From: JAUZQZ01 sp964624255
GTDB taxonomy: Bacteria > Pseudomonadota > Zetaproteobacteria > Mariprofundales > Mariprofundaceae
Assembly: GCA_964624255.1 (NCBI GenBank)
Contig: CAZUWV010000010.1
Coordinates: 1-33,986, forward strand
Direction: 5' to 3'
Length of the DNA stretch: 33,986 nucleotides
Part shown: piece after piece, positions 15,527 to 23,174 of the stretch
How positions within the stretch are numbered: position 1 is the stretch's first letter
How the letters are laid out: each line of letters starts with the position of its first letter
Notes under the pieces: model-generated
Told to the model about the DNA's origin: nothing
Databases searched by the model: none
What the model saw: the letters and a program-made list of their open reading frames with translations, nothing else
Program-made: the position numbers and the translations under genes

Positions 15527-16132
15527 TCAGCCTGGTTGTTGAATGACCTCAACCTTCTGAATCACCACATCTTTCACGGGTACGTTTTGGAAGCCATGTT
15601 TGGTCGCCGTGCGTACGGCCTCAATCTTTCTGACTACATGCATTCCCGTCGTTACTGCGCCGAACACGGCATACCCCCATCCGCGCGGCGTTTTGCTACT
15701 AAAATCCAGAAAATAATTATTCTTTGTGTTGATGAAAAACTGGGCCGTAGCTGAGTTTGGATCACTTGTGCGCGCCATGGCAATGGTGCCAATGATATTC
15801 TTCAAGCCATTATCCGCTTCGTTCTGGACCGGTGCATGCGTTTGTTTCTGCACCAGCGCAGGCGTAAAACCACCGCCCTGAATCATAAAATTCGGAATCA
15901 CCCGGTGAAAAATTGTGCCATTGTAGAACCCCTCATTCACATAGCGCAGAAAGTTCGCGACAGTTTTCGGGGCACGCGCCCGATCCAGATCCAGGTTAAT
16001 CACGCCCATGGATGTCGTCATGCGGATATGCACCACATTGCTCTGCCCCGCTGCCAGTGATGGTGACGGCAGCAGCATGCCGGACATCAATAAAAACCCA
16101 AGAAACAAGCCCGTTCGATATAAATTATTCAT
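15527..16132 (-). CDS. Periplasmic cyclophilin-type peptidyl-prolyl isomerase
   Basis: The 201-residue product has a signal peptide (hydrophobic core LFLGFLLMSGMLLPSPSLAA, cleavage near residue 28) followed by a cyclophilin domain. Family motifs are MGVINLDLDRARAPKTVANF, FYNGTIFHRVIPNFMIQGG, the active-site FHRVI arginine, NIIGTIAMART, SATAQFFINTKNN and GYAVFGAVTTGMHVV. It resembles E. coli PpiA and should catalyse proline isomerisation in periplasmic proteins. It lies 52 bases downstream of sucD in the same direction, so the two may be cotranscribed. Confidence 0.93.
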   Translation of the reverse strand: MNNLYRTGLFLGFLLMSGMLLPSPSLAAGQSNVVHIRMTTSMGVINLDLDRARAPKTVANFLRYVNEGFYNGTIFHRVIPNFMIQGGGFTPALVQKQTHAPVQNEADNGLKNIIGTIAMARTSDPNSATAQFFINTKNNYFLDFSSKTPRGWGYAVFGAVTTGMHVVRKIEAVRTATKHGFQNVPVKDVVIQKVEVIQQPG

Positions 16133-16184
16133 TTTTTCTCCTTCTATATTGTATGAACGCGTAACGAAGAGAGTCTATAGCTTC

Positions 16185-17060
16185 TCACCCCAACAGCGCC
16201 AGCATCCGTTGCCCCAGCAGCGTCGGGTTATGTTCAACGGCCACGCCCGCAGCCTCAAGCGCTACGAACTTCGCCTCCGCCGTACCCTTACCTCCGGAAA
16301 TCATCGCTCCGGCATGGCCCATGCGCTTACCCTTGGGCGCAGTCGCCCCGGCAATGAAGGCAACCACCGGTTTGCTTACATGTTCACGAATGTATTCGGC
16401 GGCATGTTCCTCATCCGAGCCGCCAATCTCACCGATCATCACCACGCCCTCGGTCTGATCGTCTGCCTCGAACAGCTTCAGGGTATCGATAAAATCCATG
16501 CCGTGAATCGGGTCGCCGCCCATGCCGATGCAGGTGGACTGCCCAAGGCCCGTTTTCGTCAGTTGCGCCACCGCCTCATAGGTTAAGGTGCCGGAACGCG
16601 AGACTACGCCTACCCGACCTGGCTGGTGAATATGCCCTGGCATAATACCCATTTTCGCCTGGCCGGGTGTGATAATGCCCGGACAATTGGGTCCAATAAG
16701 TACGGGCTGGCTCCGCATACTTCTCAAGTGAGCTTTAACTTTCAGCATGTCCTGCACCGGAATCCCTTCGGTAATACAGACGATCAGTTGGATACCGGCG
16801 TCAGCGGCTTCGACAATGGCATCGGCGGCAAAACGCGGTGGTACGAAGATGACGCTCGCTTCTGCCCCCTCTTCCCTCACCGCATCAACAACCGAATCGA
16901 ACACGGGTCGGTCCAGATGGGTTTCCCCCCCTTTGCCTGGCGTCACACCACCGGCAAAGTTTGTACCATAGGCGATCATCTGTTCGGAATGAAATGTCCC
17001 CTGCCTGCCGGTAAAGCCCTGACATATAACCCGGGTATTCTTATCCAGCAGTACGCTCAT
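16185..17060 (-). CDS. sucD: Succinyl-CoA synthetase alpha subunit
   Basis: SucD, with the beta subunit SucC, interconverts succinyl-CoA and succinate with nucleotide phosphorylation in the TCA cycle. The 291-residue product has the usual length and motifs: CQGFTGRQGTFHSEQMIAYG, GGVTPGKGG, LIGPNCPGIITPG, SRSGTLTYE and the phosphorylated histidine at about 249 in GHAGAMISG. The frame stays open to 17201, but the ATG at 17060 has GGAGG six bases before it and gives the conserved start. No sucC is found upstream, where it normally lies; the 5' neighbour is a 433-base gap. Confidence 0.96.
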   Translation of the reverse strand: MSVLLDKNTRVICQGFTGRQGTFHSEQMIAYGTNFAGGVTPGKGGETHLDRPVFDSVVDAVREEGAEASVIFVPPRFAADAIVEAADAGIQLIVCITEGIPVQDMLKVKAHLRSMRSQPVLIGPNCPGIITPGQAKMGIMPGHIHQPGRVGVVSRSGTLTYEAVAQLTKTGLGQSTCIGMGGDPIHGMDFIDTLKLFEADDQTEGVVMIGEIGGSDEEHAAEYIREHVSKPVVAFIAGATAPKGKRMGHAGAMISGGKGTAEAKFVALEAAGVAVEHNPTLLGQRMLALLG

Positions 17061-17206
17061 GTTGCGCCTCCATTTTTCGTAAATCGCTGTATCCAGCGGA
17101 TATCCTGCGCTATCATCCTTTCCCGTGAAATACACGGTCCACGAGATCGGCACCTGGCTTCCAGGCTCACCCGTCGGGCAATACAACAGGAGATCACCCA
17201 TGGAAG

Positions 17207-17299
17207 CAAACGAACAAACATTTGACCGGAGTCGTGCAGCCGCCAGGATAGGTCGCGCTATGCGCGGCCTATCTCTCGCGATCTATCCTTGTTCGTTTG
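17207..17299 (+). other. Nested competing hairpins, candidate structured RNA
   Basis: This lies in the 433-base gap between sucD (leftward) and the small membrane-protein gene. CAAACGAACAA (17207-17217) pairs perfectly with TTGTTCGTTTG (17289-17299). Inside, GGATAGGTCGCG (17246-17257) can pair over all 12 bases either with CGCGGCCTATCT (17263-17274, two G-U pairs, 5-base loop) or with CGCGATCTATCC (17277-17288, one G-U pair). The second choice stacks directly on the outer stem. The G-U pairs favour an RNA copied from the plus strand. A 54-codon frame from 17200 with an AGGAGA site overlaps it and could be a leader peptide, but its sequence matches nothing recognised. No function is assigned. 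Confidence 0.5.
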
Positions 17300-17428
17300 A
17301 TGTCGCGGAAGTCATCTTTGTTGGGCCAGATCCTGATGCCGCACAAGGGGAAAAGAGTTCGTGATACGACGCCTAATCTGTGCGGTCTAGCCTAAGTCCC
17401 GAAGATTAAAAAAACGTTATAAAACCGC

Positions 17429-17457
17429 TTGCATCAAAAGTGCAAACGCGCAATACT
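17429..17457 (+). promoter_or_regulatory. Possible promoter for the small membrane-protein gene
   Basis: TTGCAT and AATACT are separated by 17 bases, a sigma-70-like arrangement with only partial consensus matches. TTGCA is also repeated in inverted form (TGCAA) nine bases on, which could be an operator. Weak evidence; the position about 35 bases before the next start fits. Confidence 0.25.
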
Positions 17458-17493
17458 GCGCCCCGTGTTCGACTATCAAGGGGGTAGATGAGA

Positions 17494-17637
17494 ATGGAGA
17501 ATTTTGTTGAGGCATCCGTAAACTTCCAGTCAGGGACCATTTGGGCGTTCTATTTCTGGATCTTTGTGTTCTTTCTCGGCTGGGCTCTGCTGATGCTGCG
17601 TAGTGGAATGAACAGGGGAAAGCAGTACGACGATTAA
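17494..17637 (+). CDS. Small single-span membrane protein (CcoQ-like size)
   Basis: This is a 47-codon gene: MENFVEASVNFQSGTIWAFY, one long aromatic membrane segment (FWIFVFFLGWALLML) and a basic tail ending RGKQYDD. AAGGGGG ends ten bases before this ATG; an in-frame ATG two codons earlier is an alternative start. Size and topology resemble CcoQ-type subunits of cbb3 oxidases, and the next gene is a diheme cytochrome c. However, no oxidase core gene is in the window, so the link to respiration is inference. Confidence 0.6.
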   Translation: MENFVEASVNFQSGTIWAFYFWIFVFFLGWALLMLRSGMNRGKQYDD

Positions 17638-17822
17638 ACGATGGTTTTTGTCTGATCTGTGTGCGGAATAGCTTAAAATAAGATGATTTTTCTGGATTTT
17701 GTGGATTAAAAAAAGCTTCGTATGATTTGGGTGATATGCGGTTCTTTTTGATATGGTTCGGGCGTTTCCCGATTAAGTTATGGTAAATTTTATCTAATTA
17801 CTGGAGTAAGGGAGGGTTATTC

Positions 17823-18581
17823 ATGCGATATTTGATGTCAGCGGTTGGTGCTGTGGCGGTGGTTGCCATGGTGCTGCTCGTTTCGGTTCCGGTTCATGCG
17901 GAAGGTGGTTTCTTGAGGCAGAATGGTAATCTTGATAATGGGCGCAAGATTTATATGCAAGGCAAGGGTGATTCCGTTCCGGCGTGTCAGAGTTGCCATG
18001 GCGTGAATGGTATGGGCAGTGACGATATGGGTACGCCAAGGCTGGCTCATCAGGTGTTTATCTACGAGCTGAAAGAACTTACGGATTTTGCGACCGACAA
18101 ACGCATAGATAACACCCTGAATGCCATGAACGATATAGCCAAGGCATTGACGCCGCAGGAGCGCGTGGATGTGGCAAAATATGTAGATTCTTTGAAGGCG
18201 CCCTTTTTAGGGTCTGATCTTCGGGAATTGAAGGCCGCCGGGGATGTTAAAGTAGGTGATCGTACGCGCGGAGAAATGATCGTGCGTTATGGCCTGGACG
18301 GGCTTATTTCCTGTAAGAGTTGTCATGGTTTTGACGGGCGTGGTGCCGGACGTATTTTCCCGATGCTGACCGGGCAACGCTATGTTTATTTACTGAATCA
18401 GCTGCATAACTGGAAGAATGGCACTGTAGCCAATGGTCGAGCCAACGATCCGGGTGGCATGATGCGCGCCGTGGCCAAGACTTTGAGCAAGAAAGATATG
18501 CGCGATGCTGCAGCATTCCTGACAGGTGCATTGCCCTATTCAGAGGGTAACCCGATGATGGCTCCGCGAGGTAATCAGTAA
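17823..18581 (+). CDS. Periplasmic diheme cytochrome c (c4-like)
   Basis: The 252-residue product has a signal peptide (cleavage near VHA-EG, residue 26) and two class I cytochrome c domains. Heme-binding motifs are CQSCH at 55-59 and CKSCH at 164-168. Each is followed by a tract with a candidate axial methionine, AMNDIAKALTPQE in the first domain and GGMMRAVAKTLSKKD in the second. This is the layout of cytochrome c4, a periplasmic electron carrier to terminal oxidases. A strong AAGGGAGGG site precedes the ATG. The gene follows the small membrane protein by 185 bases and ends before a clear terminator, so it may be a separate unit. Confidence 0.9.
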   Translation: MRYLMSAVGAVAVVAMVLLVSVPVHAEGGFLRQNGNLDNGRKIYMQGKGDSVPACQSCHGVNGMGSDDMGTPRLAHQVFIYELKELTDFATDKRIDNTLNAMNDIAKALTPQERVDVAKYVDSLKAPFLGSDLRELKAAGDVKVGDRTRGEMIVRYGLDGLISCKSCHGFDGRGAGRIFPMLTGQRYVYLLNQLHNWKNGTVANGRANDPGGMMRAVAKTLSKKDMRDAAAFLTGALPYSEGNPMMAPRGNQ

Positions 18582-18684
18582 CTGATTGTTCTTGTTATGT
18601 TCTTGTGCTGGCATGTCGCTTCGCCTGGCTTGCATCAGGCTGACATGATCTGAAAGGAAGTTGGGAAGAAAAAAGGCAGGACGT

Positions 18685-18716
18685 AAAAAGGGCAGGGATA
18701 TTTCCCCGCCCTTTTT
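18685..18716 (+). terminator. Rho-independent terminator after the cytochrome gene
   Basis: AAAAAGGGCAGGG, a six-base loop (ATATTT) and CCCCGCCCTTTTT form a GC-rich hairpin with one internal mismatch and a T-tract. The A-tract on the other side would also allow termination from the opposite direction. Confidence 0.85.
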
Positions 18717-18786
18717 ATTGCACTACGGGAACACCTTCGATTCTTTGGGCTGTTTCAGAATATCATGACTTACAGGAAGACACCAT

Positions 18787-19017
18787 ATGAAGACTGATAT
18801 CTGGGGACGTATGATACGACGTTATGCCATCGGCAGCGGCGTGGGGCTTGTTACCTGCATCATTCTTTTTTGGCGGCTGGAATCTATTCCTGCGGGACAG
18901 GTGGTTCCGGTATGGATGGTGGACGGTGCAGCGCTGGGCGGCGTATTGCTGCTTGGCGGATTGTTTGGTGTTGCGGTGTCGTTCTTTTTTAGTATGTGGA
19001 GTGAGGAGCGTCGATGA
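18787..19017 (+). CDS. Small membrane protein with two spans
   Basis: The 76-residue product has two hydrophobic segments, about 15-32 (AIGSGVGLVTCIILFW) and 47-70 (GAALGGVLLLGGLFGVAVSF), and ends in the charged SEERR. No family is recognised. Its stop overlaps the start of the next gene as ATGA, so it is translationally coupled to a large membrane protein and may be its partner or small subunit. Confidence 0.65.
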   Translation: MKTDIWGRMIRRYAIGSGVGLVTCIILFWRLESIPAGQVVPVWMVDGAALGGVLLLGGLFGVAVSFFFSMWSEERR

Positions 19018-20411
19018 ATGTACGAATTCCGGGGTGGGCCCGGTCCGTTCGACCCCGGCATTTTGCACTTGTGGCTCTGTGCGGCCTGTCTCTGGTATAT
19101 ATGCTTTCTTTTCGTTACGATTTATATGGTATAAATGAAGGTGGGGCTCGATCCCTGCTGCTGGATTGGTCACTTGGATCGAACCTTCTGAACCCCGTCG
19201 CCGTGCTGGGTTTTCCTGACATGCGGGCATTGTTGTTTGCACCACTGAATTTCCATTGGATCGGTGATTTGACCGCAGCCAAGGTTTTACTCATGTTTTT
19301 GACCCTGGCGACGGGGTTGATGCTATACCGCTGGGCGGAGGAGAAGCTGGGCGATGAGACCGCACTATTTGCCACGGGATTATGGTTCATCGCACCATTG
19401 ACTATTTCTCAGGTCGATCGCCTGGGTGCCGGGAATGTCTTGGTTTTGGCATGTATACTGTGCTATTGGTCAGCGGGTTTTTATCGTACTTCCGTCCATG
19501 CCATGCCGGGGAATTATTTTATCCTTCTGCTATTGATCGCATTGGCTTCCAGTATGCATCCAGCGGGGCTTGGCATGGCGGCGGGATTGCTATGGCATGA
19601 AGCCTGGGTTCGCCGGCCGGAACGGCGTAAACGTATCGCCCTGTTAACGGGGCTCGGGTTGATGCTATCCTTCATTTTGGCCAGCCGTACAGGGTGGCCG
19701 TCCCTTACGTTATTTGTTAACCCCATGCCTGCATTGGCCAGGGTACTGGAAGGCGATCTGGCGGGGGTTCCTTCATTCGATCTTGGTTTACTGGTGCTGG
19801 GGCTAATGTTACTGGCACTAGTGGCAGGCGTGCGCCGCATGCGCGAGGATTTATTTTCCTGCATGCTGCTGGGAGGCATCCTGACTGGCGCGGTATGTTC
19901 GGATATGGCCTGGGCGGAGCTGGTACTGACTTATATTTTGTTTGAAGGGCTTCACGGCCTTGTCACATTGAACAACCGTTTGGGTGGCCGCGGTTTGGCG
20001 CGGCGGAGAGGCATTGCCGCTATATGTGTTCTGGCGCTGAGCCTGGTTTTTATGATCGGGGACAAGCAGCGTATTCTGTTTAACCGCGCAGAGGCGATGC
20101 ATCGAACGGATGCTCTTATCGCTAAACTTGGAGAGTTGACTGCGGGGATGAAGGGTCAAACTATGGTGGCCAGCCAGTGGCCCGGACGAACCATGCTAGC
20201 GACCCGGCACGCAGCTCTGCCGTTACCGCCTGTGCGCGCGGGGGATGCCGATAGGTTCCTTCGCCAGATGCGTGGTGTAACCTTTATGATCTATAATCAG
20301 CATGATCCCGGAATGAAGGCTATGAATCGACAAGTTGCCGAGTTAAGCGATCGCATCAAGACGGAGTCCATCCTTCCGGGCGGCGTTATCCTGAAGCTCC
20401 CCGACCAATAG
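19014..20411 (+). CDS. Multi-span membrane protein, GT-C glycosyltransferase-like
   Basis: The 465-residue product has about ten hydrophobic segments over the first 350 residues and a soluble C-terminal domain of about 100 residues. After the first membrane span an acidic loop (YDLYGINEGGARSLLLDWSL) is reminiscent of the catalytic loop of GT-C/ArnT-type lipid-linked sugar transferases, and the overall plan fits. No diagnostic motif was confirmed, so the enzyme assignment is tentative. The gene overlaps the small membrane-protein gene upstream and ends a few bases before moxR, so it may belong to the MoxR/Bat transcript. Confidence 0.55.
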   Translation: MNVRIPGWARSVRPRHFALVALCGLSLVYMLSFRYDLYGINEGGARSLLLDWSLGSNLLNPVAVLGFPDMRALLFAPLNFHWIGDLTAAKVLLMFLTLATGLMLYRWAEEKLGDETALFATGLWFIAPLTISQVDRLGAGNVLVLACILCYWSAGFYRTSVHAMPGNYFILLLLIALASSMHPAGLGMAAGLLWHEAWVRRPERRKRIALLTGLGLMLSFILASRTGWPSLTLFVNPMPALARVLEGDLAGVPSFDLGLLVLGLMLLALVAGVRRMREDLFSCMLLGGILTGAVCSDMAWAELVLTYILFEGLHGLVTLNNRLGGRGLARRRGIAAICVLALSLVFMIGDKQRILFNRAEAMHRTDALIAKLGELTAGMKGQTMVASQWPGRTMLATRHAALPLPPVRAGDADRFLRQMRGVTFMIYNQHDPGMKAMNRQVAELSDRIKTESILPGGVILKLPDQ

Positions 20412-20451
20412 TTAAATGGTACCCGTATCAATGAAGGAAGGTAACGAGAGC

Positions 20452-21405
20452 ATGGATTGTCTGGCAATCCTGGATGTGTTGCGCGAGGCGATTGGCCGAC
20501 AGGTGACGGGTCAGGACGCATTGATCGACCGCCTGCTGATCGGCTTGCTTGCTGGCGGCCATTTGTTGCTGGAGGGTGTGCCCGGATTGGCCAAGACGAC
20601 ACTGGCCAAGGCGGTGGCGGATTGTATAGACGTAGATTTTCACCGCATTCAGTTTACGCCGGATCTACTTCCTGGCGATTTGATTGGAACGGATATCTTC
20701 CGGCCCGAGAACGCGAGTTTCGAGTTTATGCGCGGCCCGATGTTCCATTCCATCCTGTTGGCCGACGAAATCAACCGCTCACCGGCGAAGGTGCAATCGG
20801 CATTACTGGAGGCCATGGAGGAGCGACAGGTTACAGTCGGCAATACGACCTATGCGCTGCCCGATTTGTTCTGGGTGATTGCTACACAGAATCCGGTGGA
20901 GCAGGAAGGGACATTTCCCTTACCCGAAGCCCAGCTTGATCGTTTCCTGATGATGTTGCTGCTGGATTACCCAGGGCGGGACGACGAAATTAAAATTTTA
21001 CATATGCATGAGACGAAAAGTGAGAAAACACAGATTTCGCCGGTTGTGCACGCCGATGACGTGTTCGTGTTGCGGCGCCATGTACAGCATATTCACCTGG
21101 CACCCGAGCTGAATGGTTATATCGTGGATATGGTGTCGGCTACGCGCCGTCCTGAAGGGCTGGATGTCGAGTTGAAAGGCATGTTGACGCTGGGAGCGTC
21201 TCCGCGCGCGAGCCTCGCACTGAGTATCTGTGCCAGGGCACGCGCAGCGATACATGGGCGAGACTATGTCAGTCCGCACGACATTCAGCGTATGGCGCCG
21301 GATGTCCTCCGCCACCGTATTATCCCCAGCTTTGATGCTCTTGCATCCGGCTGGGACCGCGAGCGGTTGATCCAGCGATTGATCGAACTGACGCCCGTCC
21401 CCTGA
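20452..21405 (+). CDS. MoxR family AAA+ ATPase
   Basis: The 317-residue product (from 20452) is a complete MoxR ATPase. Motifs are VTGQDALIDRLLIGLLAGGH, Walker A EGVPGLAKTT, RIQFTPDLLPGDLIGTDIF, Walker B LLADEINRSPAKVQSALLEA, the sensor WVIATQNPVEQEGTFPLPEA, the arginine-finger region LDRF, and the C-terminal LGASPRASLAL. MoxR proteins act as chaperones that insert cofactors or assemble complexes, working with VWA-domain proteins such as those encoded downstream. In-frame ATGs at 20416 and 20431 are possible, but AAGGAAGG about ten bases before 20452 favours that start. The rest of the cluster is separated from it by repeats A4 and C5. Confidence 0.93.
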   Translation: MDCLAILDVLREAIGRQVTGQDALIDRLLIGLLAGGHLLLEGVPGLAKTTLAKAVADCIDVDFHRIQFTPDLLPGDLIGTDIFRPENASFEFMRGPMFHSILLADEINRSPAKVQSALLEAMEERQVTVGNTTYALPDLFWVIATQNPVEQEGTFPLPEAQLDRFLMMLLLDYPGRDDEIKILHMHETKSEKTQISPVVHADDVFVLRRHVQHIHLAPELNGYIVDMVSATRRPEGLDVELKGMLTLGASPRASLALSICARARAAIHGRDYVSPHDIQRMAPDVLRHRIIPSFDALASGWDRERLIQRLIELTPVP

Positions 21406-21419
21406 GAACCGTTATCGTA

Positions 21420-21622
21420 TAAGCTATCATAAATGTTGCCGTACCCAAGCTTCCACCCCATAAAATCCGCTATGCGTTTCTTGCGGAGAGTCCTCCTGTC
21501 CCTTTGTTCGCACCGAACTCCTCGCCAGTCATTTGTACGCATGGCTACGGCTCCCTTCCATATGATTCGTTGTGAACAAAGGGACAGGCACAATCACCAC
21601 GGCGATTTATGAGCAGTGTAGG
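21420..21622 (+). repeat. Dispersed repeat family A, copy A4 (with internal insertion)
   Basis: The left end AAGCTATCATAAATGTTGCC and right end CACCACGGCGATTTATGAGC match A2. The internal CTTTGTTCGCACCGAACTCC, GCCAGTCATTTGTACGC and GGCTCCCTTCC are also shared. About 45 extra bases (around 21450-21497) are absent from the other copies. It fills most of the moxR-DUF58 gap. Confidence 0.72.
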
Positions 21623-21629
21623 CCAGGAG

Positions 21630-21723
21630 GCTGGTTGAGTGCGTTCCAGGCATGAATGGGCGCGCATAAATGGACCGAAGCGGGGAAGAAGACCATCTGC
21701 TTGTGCATTTTGCAATTGGCTCT
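21630..21723 (+). repeat. Dispersed repeat family C, right-end fragment C5
   Basis: CGGGGAAGAAGACCATCTGC and GCATTTTGCAATTGGCTCT match the end of C3 (TGGGGAAGCCGCTCGCTGCT, then GAGTTTTACACTTGGCTCT). TTCCAG and ATGGG further left also align. It abuts A4 and ends 36 bases before the DUF58 start. Confidence 0.5.
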
Positions 21724-21759
21724 TATGAGTCCTACAATGGGCCTCTTGGTTAACATACA

Positions 21760-22665
21760 ATGAACTCATTGCTGATGATGCATCGGAGTTTTCTTCCGGA
21801 CCGGAACGAGCTGGCGGTGCTCGCCGGACAGGCAGCACGCTTGCGCATATCTTCTGGTCAGGTGAGCCACGAGAGTTCGACCCAGGATTCCGCGTCGCGT
21901 TTCTTTGGGCGTGGCCTGGAATTCGAGGAATTGCGCGCTTACCAGCCTGGTGACGATATCCGTACCATCGATTGGCGTGCGACGGCGCGGACGGGCAAGC
22001 CGCATGTCAAAAAATATCGTGAAGAGCGCCAGCGGGTGCTGATGTTAATGCTGGAAATGCGCGACAGCATGCTGTTCGGTACGGAGGAGACGACCAAGTG
22101 CGCGCAGGCAGTGCGCATCGCCGCCCTGTTAGCCTTTGCCATGCATCGCGGGCATGATCGTACGGGGGCTCTGGTGTGGGGCGATTTTGGTTGTCTCGTG
22201 ATTCCACCATCCACAGCCGGCAACACCATGAATCGTTTGCTGGACGCGTTGTCCGGAAAGCTTCCCGACACGGGTGATGCTGACTGGAATCGGCATCTGG
22301 ATATGATGCCGCGAGGACGCAGGCTGGCATTCATATCGGATTATATGCACTGGAGCGCCGATGACTGGCGTTTGATGGGCAGAATCCGCAGGCGACACGA
22401 GGTATGCGCCGTTCATGTCCGCGATCCGCGCGAGGAAACCATGCCGGATATTGGATTGGCGCGTATCACCGATGTGCGGGGTAAGGATCTGGTGCTGGTC
22501 GATACCGGCAACAAGGTTTCTCGTGATGCCTATGCGGCCTGCTGGAAAGCCCACATGGACATGCTGAAGCAACAGTTCTCCTGTATCGCTGTACCTGTGC
22601 GATACGTCTCCACGAAGGATACCGTGAGCTCTCTGACCAGTCATATGGCAGGGTTAATTTCCTGA
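21760..22665 (+). CDS. DUF58 domain protein
   Basis: The 301-residue product carries the DUF58 signature GRGLEFEELRAYQPGDDIRT then IDWRATARTGKPHVKKYREE at about 50-90, followed by a VWA-like fold lacking a full metal site. DUF58 proteins are nearly always encoded between moxR and VWA (Bat) genes and are thought to act with the MoxR ATPase in assembling or maturing envelope or redox proteins. No signal peptide is present, so it is cytoplasmic. Start choice between ATGs at 21760, 21775 and 21778 is uncertain because no clear ribosome binding site is visible. Its stop shares a base with the next start (TGATG). Confidence 0.9.
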   Translation: MNSLLMMHRSFLPDRNELAVLAGQAARLRISSGQVSHESSTQDSASRFFGRGLEFEELRAYQPGDDIRTIDWRATARTGKPHVKKYREERQRVLMLMLEMRDSMLFGTEETTKCAQAVRIAALLAFAMHRGHDRTGALVWGDFGCLVIPPSTAGNTMNRLLDALSGKLPDTGDADWNRHLDMMPRGRRLAFISDYMHWSADDWRLMGRIRRRHEVCAVHVRDPREETMPDIGLARITDVRGKDLVLVDTGNKVSRDAYAACWKAHMDMLKQQFSCIAVPVRYVSTKDTVSSLTSHMAGLIS

Positions 22666-23174
22666 TGATGCTATTTTCACTTCCGGTGATCGCTGGTGCA
22701 GATGCTCCTGTACTGCCTGGCTGGTGGCCCATCCCGCCGGGTTGGTGGCTGCTCGGACTGGCAATGTTTCTGGGTCTGCTCTGGGGAGCTTATTTGTTTT
22801 TACGTCGATTCCTGCTTGCCGTTAAAGCGAGGCGTAGACGAGTATTACCTGTTCGCATCCAGGCCCTGGCGGCTCTGGATGAGCTGGCGCATCGACGGCC
22901 ACTCGGCGCACGCGAGGCGGCGTATCGTTTGAATGAGATATTACGCGCGGCCTTGCCTGACGCAGGGGCCTGTGCGGTACAATGGCCACTCTCGGTACAG
23001 GATGGCGTGGTTGAGGATCAGGAGGCATGGGAACATTTCTGGCGGGAGTTGGAGATACGTTATCAACCCGCCATGCGGGCAGAAGAGGCGGATATTGAAC
23101 GCTGGCTGGTGCTGGCGAATGGCTGGGTTACGCATTTACCGGTCGATGATGTGGATATGGTGATGGAGTCGTAG
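22665..23174 (+). CDS. DUF4381 membrane protein
   Basis: The 169-residue product has an N-terminal proline/tryptophan-rich stretch (PVLPGWWPIPPGWWLLG), one membrane segment (LGLAMFLGLLWGAYLFL, about 35-52), a basic stop-transfer region (KARRRR) and a helical cytoplasmic domain. This is the DUF4381 plan, found between DUF58 and the first VWA gene of MoxR/Bat clusters. It overlaps DUF58 and ends right at the BatA start, so translation is coupled. Its biochemical role is unknown. Confidence 0.82.
   Translation: MMLFSLPVIAGADAPVLPGWWPIPPGWWLLGLAMFLGLLWGAYLFLRRFLLAVKARRRRVLPVRIQALAALDELAHRRPLGAREAAYRLNEILRAALPDAGACAVQWPLSVQDGVVEDQEAWEHFWRELEIRYQPAMRAEEADIERWLVLANGWVTHLPVDDVDMVMES

Noticed and set aside
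17200..17364. A 54-codon frame with an AGGAGA site in the sucD-cytochrome gap
   Set aside because: It overlaps the hairpin structure, its product resembles nothing known and codon bias cannot decide. Kept only as a possible leader peptide.
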